Below, in pieces: positions 43,747-52,286 of a DNA stretch of 64,000 nt. The stretch's first letter is position 1. The number at the start of each line of letters is the position of its first letter. The notes beneath the pieces were generated by a model, which did no database searches, had not been told where the DNA came from, and saw nothing but the letters and a program-made list of their open reading frames with translations. Source of the stretch: UMGS755 sp045590535 (GTDB lineage: Bacteria; Bacillota; Clostridia; UBA1381; UBA9506); assembly GCA_045590535.1 (NCBI GenBank), contig JAZNRE010000005.1, positions 62,001 through 126,000 on the forward strand, read 5' to 3'. The position numbers were made by a program, and so were the translations under genes.

Positions 43747-43809
43747 ACAGGTAGTTTATGAGGTTATTTTTACATGCATATACATGTAATTTGCAGAGGA
43801 GGCAACGCT

Positions 43810-46800
43810 ATGGCTATCACCCTGATTTTTGGCGAATCCGGCACAGGAAAAAGTGAATATTGTCAAAACACCATGCTCGCTTTGCATGGCCAGGGCGCTA
43901 AAACCATGATGATTGTTCCCGAGCAGTTTGCCCACTCTGCCGAGGCGATGTTAATTGAGCGAAACGGCTTTATTACCGATGGCATAGAGGCCACCTCTTT
44001 TAAGCGTTTGGCCCATAGAGTGTTGCAAAAAAACGGTCTATTAAAAGGAAGCATTACCTCCATTGGCAAAAGCATGCTGCTGGCCAAGGCGGTTTTAGGC
44101 CTTTCCAAAGACTTGACATTATACCGCGAGGCAGCTCTTCGTCCCGGTTTTGTTGAGGCGGCACTTTCCTTTATTGCCGATTGCAAACGCTCTTCTGTCA
44201 GCCCAGAGCAACTCCTCACGGCGGCCGACGGCAAAAACGCCCATTTCTCTATGAAAATTTCTGAACTTTCTTCTATTTATAAAGCATACCAAACTGCGTT
44301 AGATACCCAATACACTGACGGGGATGACTATGTAACCTTATTGTCGCAATGGGAAGGGCTTTCTGACCTTTTTCGTGGTGTTCACATTTTTGTTGATGAA
44401 TTCGTCTGGTTCAGCCGGTCCGAATTTGATTGCCTCTGTGCCCTGGCAAAAGCCGGTGCCGATCTATATGTCACCCTGGGCGCAGCCTCGGCTGAAAAAG
44501 GCGGTATTTTTGAGCCGGTTTCGGCCACAGCACACCAACTGACGAACATGGCCAAAACCATCGGGGTTCCCCTAGCGCCTTCTGTTTATTTAACAGAGAA
44601 ACACCGCTTTATCCAAAGTGATGAGCTGGCGCATTTTGAGGCGGAATATCATCGTTATCCGCCCAAGTCTTACCCCCATGAAACAAAAAACCTTTCCTTA
44701 TATATAGCACCGGATTTATACACCGAGGTGCAGGCTCTGGCTGCCGCTATTTGTCAAACGGTTCAAGAGCGCGGATTTCATTATCGTGACATTGCCATTA
44801 TTGCTGGTGATGTTTCGGTGTATGCTGATTTGATTAAAACCGTTTTTCCCGTGTATAACATCCCTGTGTTTATTGACCAAAAAAGACCTCTTCTGTCCCA
44901 CCCCATCATTGTGATGCTGGCCTCCCTTTTGGATATTATAGCCGATGGGTTGGAAACCGAAAGTCTTTTGGCCTATTGCAAAACGGGTTACAGCGGTCTT
45001 TCTTTAGAAGAAACCGACCTTTTAGAAAACTTTGCCCTGGCGGGCCGTTTAAAACGAAAAGACTGGCTGAATGACAGTCGGTTTTTAAAGCGTGCCGATT
45101 CCGTTTTCTATCAAACCGAAAACCTTGACGAATCCCACGGTGAAGAGGCTGCCCGGCTCCTTAACCTGCGAGATCGACTCATGAAACCCATTCAAAACTT
45201 GCAGGCGGCTTTATCCGAAAGCAAACAGGTGGCTCACCGTGCAGCTGCAATCTTTTCCTTTTTAGAAGAAATAAAGCTCTATCAAACGGTGCAGACTGAA
45301 ATTGACTTTTTAAAAGCTGAAGGCAATCTGCAGCAGGCAAAGGAACACGGCGAAATTTATAATCTACTCATCACCCTGTTAGACGAACTGGTGATTTGCC
45401 TTGGTGAAGAGCAAATTGGTTTAGAGCGCTTGCGCTCCATCTTGCTTGCCGGTTTGGGACAATGTGAAATGTCCACCATCCCCCCGGCCCAAGACCAGGT
45501 CTTTTTTGGGGATACCGCCCGTTCTTTAGTCAAAAATGTGAAGGCGCTTTTTGTCATTGGTGCTAAAGACAATGCATTCCCTGCTCCCCCTGCAAAAGAA
45601 GGCATTTTAAAAGACGATGAACGCCGCTTTTTATCCGATAAGGGCATCGTTTTGGGTCCGGATGCTAAAAAGGTGGCTTTTCACAATCAATACCAGGTGT
45701 ATAACGCCTTAAACATCAGCCATAATCGGATGTATGTCAGCTATGCTGTGGCCGACCATGAAGGAAAGGGTCTGCGTCCTTCTCCGCTGATTGACCGGTT
45801 GAGAAAGCTCTTTCCATATTTAACAGAAAAGGACAATTTGTCTGAAGGCCCCGATGCCGAGCAAATAATCGCCGGCAAAGCTTCGGCATGGCAATATATG
45901 CTGGAGCATTTTAAAGAAGAAACCCCGGCTGTTTTGGCCTTGAAAATATTTTTTGAAAACGATGAAGATTATAGCGAGGCTTATGGTGCCCTTTTGCGCC
46001 ATCGTCATTATACAAGCCGGGCGCAAAATCTGTCCCCCGCCATTGCCCGGGCTCTCTATGGAACGAATTTACGGGGCAGCGTGAGCCAGTTAGAACGATA
46101 CAGCAACTGTCCTTTTTCGTATTTTATGCAATATGGCCTTCGGGCGAAAGAACGCAAAATTTTAAAAATTGATGCACCTGATGTAGGCAGCCTGCTGCAT
46201 AAGCTGGTTGAAGTATCCTCTCTTAAACTTCAGGAACAAGAGCAGGGCTTTGCCTCTTTAACAGAAGAGAGTGCAGTACAGCTGGCGGATCAAGCGGTAA
46301 ACGATTTATTTACAGATATCTTTATTAAAGAACTATACTCTGAAAACCGGCTGGCCGCCCTCATTCGTCAGTTAAAGGCTTCTCTTGCCAAAATGCTGAT
46401 GGTGCTTTCGACCCATGTTAAACGAGGGGAATTTGAACCCTGTGCCTTTGAGGTGGCTTTTGACAAAAACGGTGAGCTGCCCCCTGTCACCCTCTCCTTA
46501 CCCACAGGCGAAACCATAACTTTAATCGGTCGCATTGACCGCATTGACATGCTAAAGCGGGATGCAAAAGTTTACATTAAAATTATTGATTACAAAACCG
46601 GCAGCAAAACCTTTAGCTTAAGCGACATTTACAATCGCCTTTCTTTGCAGTTGGCGGTTTATCTCATTGCTACAGAACAAGGGGGCGAAGCCCTGTTTGG
46701 AGCCGAGCCTGCCCCTGCCGGCATGTTTTATTTCCGTTTGGCCGACCAGACAATTGACGCCGCTCAAAACGGTGAAGATGCCATGCTGAAGCAATTTAAA

Positions 46801-47175
46801 ATGAGCGGTCTGTTGCTTAAGGATGCTGACATTGTTCGTGCTATGGATAAAGGTATTTCGGGATATTCGGCCATCATCCCCGCCCACATGAAGCAAGACG
46901 GAACTCTTTCAGAAAAAAGCGGCAGCTATGCCACCATGGAGCAATTTAACAAACTGAAACAATATGTTAAAAAAACGGCAGGCAAAATTGGTGCTGAAAT
47001 CTTAAAAGGCGGCTCTGCCATTTATCCCTGCAAAAACAATCAGGGCCTGCCTTGCCGCTATTGTAAATATCATGCGGTTTGCTCCTTTGACCCCGAAAAA
47101 GACCGCTATCGGATTGCACATCCTTTAAAGGATGAATTTATCTGGTCAGAGCTTGAAAACGATTTAACGCCTTAA
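43810..47175 (+). CDS. addB: AddB, ATP-dependent helicase/nuclease subunit B
   Basis: A 1121-residue protein, the partner of AddA in double-strand-break processing. The N-terminal P-loop is FGESGTGKSEY (residues 6-16). The C-terminal RecB-type nuclease region has GSLLHKLVE, RIDRIDMLKRDAKVYIKIIDYKTGSK, with an iron-sulfur staple of one Cys in SNCPFSYFMQYGL and three in the end segment NQGLPCRYCKYHAVC. ATG 43810 follows AGAGGAGG; an earlier ATG lies before it. addA sits at 3587-7126 on the other strand, so addAB is split here, and addB is followed directly by coaX. Confidence 0.94.
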   Translation: MAITLIFGESGTGKSEYCQNTMLALHGQGAKTMMIVPEQFAHSAEAMLIERNGFITDGIEATSFKRLAHRVLQKNGLLKGSITSIGKSMLLAKAVLGLSKDLTLYREAALRPGFVEAALSFIADCKRSSVSPEQLLTAADGKNAHFSMKISELSSIYKAYQTALDTQYTDGDDYVTLLSQWEGLSDLFRGVHIFVDEFVWFSRSEFDCLCALAKAGADLYVTLGAASAEKGGIFEPVSATAHQLTNMAKTIGVPLAPSVYLTEKHRFIQSDELAHFEAEYHRYPPKSYPHETKNLSLYIAPDLYTEVQALAAAICQTVQERGFHYRDIAIIAGDVSVYADLIKTVFPVYNIPVFIDQKRPLLSHPIIVMLASLLDIIADGLETESLLAYCKTGYSGLSLEETDLLENFALAGRLKRKDWLNDSRFLKRADSVFYQTENLDESHGEEAARLLNLRDRLMKPIQNLQAALSESKQVAHRAAAIFSFLEEIKLYQTVQTEIDFLKAEGNLQQAKEHGEIYNLLITLLDELVICLGEEQIGLERLRSILLAGLGQCEMSTIPPAQDQVFFGDTARSLVKNVKALFVIGAKDNAFPAPPAKEGILKDDERRFLSDKGIVLGPDAKKVAFHNQYQVYNALNISHNRMYVSYAVADHEGKGLRPSPLIDRLRKLFPYLTEKDNLSEGPDAEQIIAGKASAWQYMLEHFKEETPAVLALKIFFENDEDYSEAYGALLRHRHYTSRAQNLSPAIARALYGTNLRGSVSQLERYSNCPFSYFMQYGLRAKERKILKIDAPDVGSLLHKLVEVSSLKLQEQEQGFASLTEESAVQLADQAVNDLFTDIFIKELYSENRLAALIRQLKASLAKMLMVLSTHVKRGEFEPCAFEVAFDKNGELPPVTLSLPTGETITLIGRIDRIDMLKRDAKVYIKIIDYKTGSKTFSLSDIYNRLSLQLAVYLIATEQGGEALFGAEPAPAGMFYFRLADQTIDAAQNGEDAMLKQFKMSGLLLKDADIVRAMDKGISGYSAIIPAHMKQDGTLSEKSGSYATMEQFNKLKQYVKKTAGKIGAEILKGGSAIYPCKNNQGLPCRYCKYHAVCSFDPEKDRYRIAHPLKDEFIWSELENDLTP

Positions 47176-47187
47176 GGCGCTTCTTCA

Positions 47188-47216
47188 TTGACATGGGAGT
47201 AAAATTTTGCTATAAT
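47188..47216 (+). promoter_or_regulatory. Promoter of coaX and the S-component gene
   Basis: TTGACA (47188-47193), 17-bp spacer, TATAAT (47211-47216): perfect consensus. The leader to the coaX ATG is only about 16 nt, so expression is probably constitutive and independent of addB. Confidence 0.8.
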
Positions 47217-47238
47217 AGGCAGAGTGAGGAGAATGACT

Positions 47239-48030
47239 ATGATTTTAACCGTTGACATTGGTAATACAAATATTGTTTTAGGCGGTTTTATCCGGCATGA
47301 GCTGCAGTTCACCGCCCGCATTGCCACCAACGCCTTCATCACAGAGGATGATTACGCTGCTAAAATTCAAAGCGTTTTAATGCTGCATCAAATAACGGAC
47401 GCCATAGAGGGCGCCATTATTGCTTCGGTTGTGCCCCCTTTAAACGCCGTGATGAAAAAAGCACTACGGATTGTGTGCGGTGTTGAGGCACTATTAGTGG
47501 AACCGGGCATTAAAACTGGAGTGAACCTGTTGTTTGATAACCCGGCTGCAACCGGTGCTGACTTGATTTGTGCCTGTGCCGCCGCCAAATATTTATACTG
47601 TTGCCCGGCCTTAATCATTGACATTGGCACGGCTACCAAAATTTTGCTGCTTAACAAAGATGGTGCCCTCATTGGTGCTTCCATCATTCCGGGCGTTGAA
47701 ATTGGCTTAAAGGCGTTAGCCTCTGGCACGGCACAGCTGCCCCAAATCAGTTTAGAGGCGCCGCCCTCTGTCATCGGCAAAAACACCATTGACTGTATGC
47801 GCTCCGGCGTTGTGTATGGAAACGCCTCCCTTTTAGACGGCATGATTGACCGCTTTAATGAGGAAATGGGTGAAGAACTTCCTGTGATTGCCACAGGTGG
47901 CCTGGCCCCCACCATTATTCCCCATTGCAAGCACACCTTCATTTGCGATCATGACCTGGTTTTAAAGGGTCTGGACATTATTTATGAAAAAAACTGTTCA
48001 TTGACAAACGAAAAATTGAAACGCTCTTAA
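47239..48030 (+). CDS. coaX: Type III pantothenate kinase (CoaX)
   Basis: A 263-residue ASKHA-fold kinase making phosphopantothenate, the first step of coenzyme A synthesis. Motifs: LTVDIGNTNIVLGGF, PAATGADLICACAAA with the catalytic Asp, IDIGTATKI and GASIIPGVEIGLKAL. In typical CoaX the motifs read GADR and GTATT-x-D; here Arg is Leu and the later Asp is not obvious, so it is a divergent member. ATG 47239 follows AGGAG; a GTG and another ATG lie upstream in frame. The ECF S-component gene follows. Confidence 0.88.
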   Translation: MILTVDIGNTNIVLGGFIRHELQFTARIATNAFITEDDYAAKIQSVLMLHQITDAIEGAIIASVVPPLNAVMKKALRIVCGVEALLVEPGIKTGVNLLFDNPAATGADLICACAAAKYLYCCPALIIDIGTATKILLLNKDGALIGASIIPGVEIGLKALASGTAQLPQISLEAPPSVIGKNTIDCMRSGVVYGNASLLDGMIDRFNEEMGEELPVIATGGLAPTIIPHCKHTFICDHDLVLKGLDIIYEKNCSLTNEKLKRS

Positions 48031-48099
48031 AAACCATACGGTTTTTAAAATAAAATTATGCGTTGTATCACAATTGTGAACGACAGCAAGGAGGATTTT

Positions 48100-48654
48100 A
48101 TGGTAAACACAAATCAAAAAATCAGCACAAAAACATTGACAACCGGCGCAATTTTAACTGCACTTGTCATCGTGCTGCAATGGATCGGTTCATCCTTTTT
48201 AACCTTTGGCGGACTTGCCATTTCATTGGTGCTGCTGCCCATTGTTTTAGGCGCTGCTCTTTGCGGACCTTTCATGGGGCTTTGGCTTGGTCTTGTTTTC
48301 AGCATCATCGTTTTAAGCGGACCCGACGCTGCTTGGTTTATGAGCTTTAGCATTGCGGGTACCTTAATCACTGTTTTGGCCAAAGGTATTTTGTGCGGCT
48401 TTATTGCCGGTCTTGTTTATCGCTATGCACAGAAAATTAACCGGAATCTGGCGGTAATCTTAGCCGCTGTTATTTGCCCCATCGTGAATACCGGCATTTT
48501 CGTTTTAGGCTGCTATATCTTTTTCCAGGGTGAAGTTTTGCAAACGGTTATGACGGTTTATTTACTCATCAATTTTGTGATTGAGCTTTGCGTCAACCTG
48601 GTTTTATCACCCCTTTTGTTCCGTCTGCTGAACTATAAAAAGAAGCAGGCATAA
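48100..48654 (+). CDS. ECF transporter S component, probably for pantothenate
   Basis: A 184-residue membrane protein with six hydrophobic segments and an N-terminal Thr-rich start (ISTKTLTTGAILTALVIVLQW), typical of ECF substrate-binding proteins. It would use the EcfA1-EcfA2-EcfT module encoded at 21213-23758. Its place right after coaX suggests pantothenate as ligand (PanT), which is inference from context. AAGGAGG precedes the ATG at 48100; longer frames lack support. Confidence 0.82.
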   Translation: MVNTNQKISTKTLTTGAILTALVIVLQWIGSSFLTFGGLAISLVLLPIVLGAALCGPFMGLWLGLVFSIIVLSGPDAAWFMSFSIAGTLITVLAKGILCGFIAGLVYRYAQKINRNLAVILAAVICPIVNTGIFVLGCYIFFQGEVLQTVMTVYLLINFVIELCVNLVLSPLLFRLLNYKKKQA

Positions 48655-48728
48655 ATCAGTATTTTATGGGTTTTGCCAAGGGCAAAAACCTGTTATATAA
48701 TTTAAAACTCCCAAGGAGGCATAAACAT

Positions 48729-49679
48729 ATGTATGATGTAGCTTGTATTGGTATTTTTGTGGCAGATTGTATTGCAAAAACCGTTGATAAACTGCCCGAA
48801 CGCGGAAAGCTTGGACTGATTGACAGCTTAAATCTTTACACCGGCGGTTGCGCTATGAATGCAGCTGCGGATATGAAAAAATTAGGCGCCAATGTTGCCC
48901 TGCTGGGCATGGTAGGAAATGATGGCTTTGGCTCTTTTCTGCTGGGCGAAGTGAAAAAATTAGGCATCCCCACAGACGGTATTAAAGTCAGCGACGATTA
49001 TTCCACCTCAGCTTCTGCTGTTTTGGTTGACAGTGGTGGCGAGCGCACATTCTTACATGCTTTAGGCAGCAACGCCGCATTCACGGATACCGATGTGAAT
49101 TACGATGTAATCCGCGATTCCAAAGTGGTTTTTGTGGCCGGCACCATGCTTATGCCGAATTTTGACGGTGAGCCCTGTGCCCGTGTTTTGAAAAAATGCA
49201 AGGAAATGGGCAAAATCACCGTTTTAGACAGCGCCTGGGATGATACCGGCCGTTGGATGGATGTGCTGCGTCCCTGTATGCCTTATATTGACTATTTTAT
49301 CCCCAGCATTGATGAGGCTCGCATGTTTGCAGAAGGTCGTGAAGATGTGAAAGACATTGCCGACTATTTCTTCGATTTAGGCGCAAAGCATGTGGCCATC
49401 AAAGTTGGCAAAGACGGATGCTATGTTCGCGAAACAAAAGATTCTGAAGGCGTTATTCTGCCCACTTACTTAGGCTTTAAGCCTGTTGACACCACCGGTG
49501 CCGGCGACTCTTTCTGCTCCGGCTTCCTTTATGGTCTCACCCATGGCATGACCATGGAAGAAAGCGCCCAGTTTGCTAACGCTGTGGCAACACACTGCGT
49601 TATGGCTGTTGGTGCTTCAACCGGCATTCGCTCTTATGAAGAAATCAAACAGTTCATGAGCGAACATCAGCCCGGCTGA
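48729..49679 (+). CDS. PfkB-family carbohydrate kinase
   Basis: A 316-residue ribokinase-like kinase. Motifs: YTGGCAMNAAADMKKLGA near the start, and the catalytic anion-hole motif VDTTGAGDSFCSGFLYGL near residue 257. GGEALTF-type residues read SGGERTFLHALGSNAAF. The substrate is an unknown sugar or sugar alcohol phosphate acceptor. ATG 48729 follows AAGGAGG. The neighbouring mannitol-1-phosphate dehydrogenase-like gene suggests fructose- or polyol-related metabolism, which is inference. Confidence 0.9.
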   Translation: MYDVACIGIFVADCIAKTVDKLPERGKLGLIDSLNLYTGGCAMNAAADMKKLGANVALLGMVGNDGFGSFLLGEVKKLGIPTDGIKVSDDYSTSASAVLVDSGGERTFLHALGSNAAFTDTDVNYDVIRDSKVVFVAGTMLMPNFDGEPCARVLKKCKEMGKITVLDSAWDDTGRWMDVLRPCMPYIDYFIPSIDEARMFAEGREDVKDIADYFFDLGAKHVAIKVGKDGCYVRETKDSEGVILPTYLGFKPVDTTGAGDSFCSGFLYGLTHGMTMEESAQFANAVATHCVMAVGASTGIRSYEEIKQFMSEHQPG

Positions 49680-49760
49680 GCCTTACAACAATATAAATAC
49701 ATAGTAAAAAATTAGCCTTGCGAAAGACGCTCTCGCCAGGCAACAGAAATGGAGTTTATC

Positions 49761-50957
49761 ATGAAAAAAGCAGTTATGTATGGTGGCGGCAATATCGGTC
49801 GCGGTTTCATTGGTCAGCTTATGTATCAGTCCGGATATGCCGTTAGTTTTGTTGATGTTAATCAGGAGCTTCTGGCAGCGCTCAACACCCAAAAGCAATA
49901 TCCGGTTCGCATTTTAAAGGGCGATAGCTACGACGAGGTGATGGTGCAGAATGTCAGCGGTATTGACGGTAACGATATCGACGCTGTCAGCCGTGCTATT
50001 GCCGAAGCCGATTTGTGTGCCACTGCAGTTGGCGTAAATGTTTTAAAATTTGTTGTCAAGCCCATTAAAGAGGGTATTGTCCGTCGTTTCACAGAAGGTT
50101 CAAAAAAACCTTTAGACATTATCATTTGTGAAAACTTAATTGGCGCCGATGAATTTTTAAAGGGCCTGATTGCCGATTTAATGACCGACGAAGAAAAGAA
50201 GTTTTTAGATAAGGTTGGCTTTGTTGAAGCCTCCATTGGTCGCATGGTGCCCATTCAGACCGACGCCATGAAAGACGGCAATCCCCTGCGTGTTTGCGTT
50301 GAGAGTTATGACCGCTTGCCCGTTGATAAGGCTGCTTTTAAAGGTGAATTGCCCCCCATTGAAAATCTGGTGCCTTTCTCACCTTTTTCCTATTACATTG
50401 AGCGCAAACTCTTTGTACATAACATGGGTCATGCTTCCACCGCTTATTTAGGACAATATTTGGGTTGTGACGCCATTTGGGAAAGCATTGGCCATCCCGA
50501 AGTTGAGCTGATTGCTCTGCGGGCTATGCAGGCTTCTGCACAGGCCATGAGCAAAAAATATAATGTTCCTTTTGAGGGTTTAAACAACCATGTTGAAAAC
50601 CTGATTTACCGTTTTTCAAACAAGCAATTAGGTGACACCAACGCCCGTGTTGGCGGCGACATTAAGCGTAAGCTTTCCCCCAACGACCGCATGATTGGTG
50701 CCTTAAACCTTTGCCGTGAGCAAGGCATTGCCACCGATTATCTTGAGGTTGCTATTGCCGCTTCACTTCTGTTCCGTCGCGACGGCGAAGAGCCCATGAC
50801 GCCGGAAGTGATTCTCGCAGAGGTGGCGCAGCTTTCAAAAGAGGACGCAGCCTATGCAAACATCATGTCCTACTACGCAATGCTGCAGGCTAAAAAGCCT
50901 TTGGCAGAGCTGATTAAAGCCGTTAAGGCAAAGCAGGCTGAACTCATTATTGTGTGA
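49761..50957 (+). CDS. mtlD: Mannitol-1-phosphate 5-dehydrogenase family protein
   Basis: A 398-residue polyol-specific long-chain dehydrogenase. The NAD site is AVMYGGGNIGRGFIGQLM at the start; the central conserved segment is VFVEASIGRMVPIQ-like (VGFVEASIGRMVPIQTD), and the catalytic Lys/His region includes IERKLFVHNMGHASTAYLG. It interconverts mannitol 1-phosphate and fructose 6-phosphate or a similar pair. No mannitol PTS gene is present, so the true substrate may differ. ATG 49761 follows TGGAG. Confidence 0.85.
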   Translation: MKKAVMYGGGNIGRGFIGQLMYQSGYAVSFVDVNQELLAALNTQKQYPVRILKGDSYDEVMVQNVSGIDGNDIDAVSRAIAEADLCATAVGVNVLKFVVKPIKEGIVRRFTEGSKKPLDIIICENLIGADEFLKGLIADLMTDEEKKFLDKVGFVEASIGRMVPIQTDAMKDGNPLRVCVESYDRLPVDKAAFKGELPPIENLVPFSPFSYYIERKLFVHNMGHASTAYLGQYLGCDAIWESIGHPEVELIALRAMQASAQAMSKKYNVPFEGLNNHVENLIYRFSNKQLGDTNARVGGDIKRKLSPNDRMIGALNLCREQGIATDYLEVAIAASLLFRRDGEEPMTPEVILAEVAQLSKEDAAYANIMSYYAMLQAKKPLAELIKAVKAKQAELIIV

Positions 50958-50988
50958 GTTCGCTTGATAAAAACATAATAAGAACGAT

Positions 50989-51025
50989 AAAATCCATCTG
51001 CTATATGCGGGTGGATTTTCATTTT
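50989..51025 (+). terminator. Terminator after mtlD
   Basis: AAAATCCATC/GGTGGATTTT (50989-50998 and 51010-51019) followed by T-rich sequence. Confidence 0.75.
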
Positions 51026-51039
51026 TGGACATATTCTCT

Positions 51040-51320
51040 ACGCTGCATGAGTGTATTTGATTGACTTATCATCTGCAAAATCGTTGCTTTTTGTCCGCAA
51101 ATGGACCCGTGTGAATTGTTTTTCTATGTGAAAGGGGTCCAGGGGCGGGCTCCTGTGTCGTTTCGTGGGGTATGGGGGATAATCGAAACGCCCCATGTTT
51201 TTGCTACTTTTGTCGCACAAAAGTAGGCCAGCCCGGCAGGGCATGCAAAATTATACCTCTTTTGAATCCCTCCACCACCTTCGGTGGTCCCCCTCCCTTT
51301 AGGCAAGGGAGGCTTTTGTT
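51040..51320. repeat. Hairpin-rich probable dispersed intergenic repeat
   Basis: No gene fits this stretch. It contains a stretch around CTACTTTTGTCGCACAAAAG, a tight hairpin ACCACC-TTC-GGTGGT (51274-51288) and a second hairpin CCTCCCTT/AAGGGAGG (51292-51312). GC-rich tracts of this kind, with inverted CCTCCC/GGGAGG ends, are common in intergenic repeats of gut Clostridia (recalled knowledge, not checked here). Short open frames on the minus strand are byproducts. It lies between the mtlD terminator and sigK. Confidence 0.55.
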
Positions 51321-51476
51321 CATCGGTTAATCTATATGGAACTACGCAAATTTAGCAAGGTTTTTGCTATACAATCAAAATCTCGCCTCTGCATCACCAT
51401 GCAGGAGATGTTTTTTATTCAGCCCATCGCCGTTGTCCTTTTTTATTTGGTACTGGCAATCCCTCAAAAAAAGACA

Positions 51477-51484
51477 CATATAAT
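51477..51484 (+). promoter_or_regulatory. Possible SigE-type -10 element of sigK
   Basis: CATATAAT, one base from the SigE -10 CATACAAT, lies 31 nt before the sigK ATG. A weak AATC-type -35 lies about 14-16 bp upstream. This fits the known control of sigK in the mother cell, but the match is short. Confidence 0.35.
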
Positions 51485-51514
51485 GGAAATATCTCATTTT
51501 GGAGGTGCCTTTAT

Positions 51515-52222
51515 ATGTTTTCTTCCCTTTGGCTCATGCTTCTTACTCTCTTTCGTTTTGGGCCTTTTTTTCTCTCCTATGTATCCAATAATGCCAACAC
51601 CTTTCCAAAACCCTTAAGTGCGAAAGAGGAAGCGGAATACCTTACCCTGTGCCGCAGTGGCGATGAAAACGCCAAAAACAAGCTGATTGAACACAATTTG
51701 CGCCTGGTGGCTCATGTAGCCAAGAAATATACCCAAATCCCCGGCGGTGATAGTGATGACCTGATTTCAATCGGCACCATTGGGCTGATTAAGGCCATTA
51801 ACTCCTTTGATGGGGCCAAAAACACAAAGCTGGCAACCTATGCTGCAAGGTGCATTGAAAACGAAATTCTAATGTACATGCGAGCTTCAAAAAAAGTGCA
51901 ACTAGAGGTATCTCTGCAGGATTGTTTAGGGCACGACAGCGACGGTAACGAAATCACCTTCATGGATATTCTCACGGCGGAAGAAGATGATGTGGCCGAG
52001 CGTGCCGATTTAAACATTGACATCCGCAAGCTATACCGCTACTTAGATGCCGGGCTCACTGAACGGGAAAAAGAAATTATTACGCTTCGCTACGGTTTAA
52101 AGGGCAAAGCCATGACCCAAAAAACCATTGCGCAAAAGCTACATATTTCCCGCTCTTATGTCTCTCGCATTGAAAAAAAAGCTTTGCAAAAACTGGCAAA
52201 GCAATTTGATGAAGAAATCTGA
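51515..52222 (+). CDS. sigK: RNA polymerase sporulation sigma factor SigK (pro-form)
   Basis: A 235-residue sigma-70 factor of the late mother cell. The hydrophobic pro-sequence (about residues 1-22, SSLWLMLLTLFRFGPFF) precedes FLSYVSNNANTFPKPLS. Region 2 includes RLVAHVAKKYTQIPGGDSDDLISIGTIGLIKAI and ATYAARCIENEILMYMRA; region 4 includes TEREKEIITLRYGLKGKAMTQ and HISRSYVSRIEKKAL. The frame is not interrupted by a skin element. GGAGG precedes the ATG. Presence implies endospore formation. Confidence 0.95.
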   Translation: MFSSLWLMLLTLFRFGPFFLSYVSNNANTFPKPLSAKEEAEYLTLCRSGDENAKNKLIEHNLRLVAHVAKKYTQIPGGDSDDLISIGTIGLIKAINSFDGAKNTKLATYAARCIENEILMYMRASKKVQLEVSLQDCLGHDSDGNEITFMDILTAEEDDVAERADLNIDIRKLYRYLDAGLTEREKEIITLRYGLKGKAMTQKTIAQKLHISRSYVSRIEKKALQKLAKQFDEEI

Positions 52223-52244
52223 ACATTTTAAAACGGGCATAAAG

Positions 52245-52277
52245 AAAGGGTTTTGGCTCTAGAGCCAAAACCCTTTT
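52245..52277. terminator. Bidirectional terminator between sigK and the three-gene locus
   Basis: A 32-bp perfect palindrome (52245-52276, centre CTCTAGAG) flanked by A and T runs stops both sigK and the convergent minus-strand operon. Confidence 0.9.
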
Positions 52278-52286
52278 TACAATTAT

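Noticed and set aside
51038..51306. Two short minus-strand frames in the gap before sigK
   Set aside because: They cover a hairpin-rich repeat, overlap each other and have no ribosome sites; composition is non-coding.
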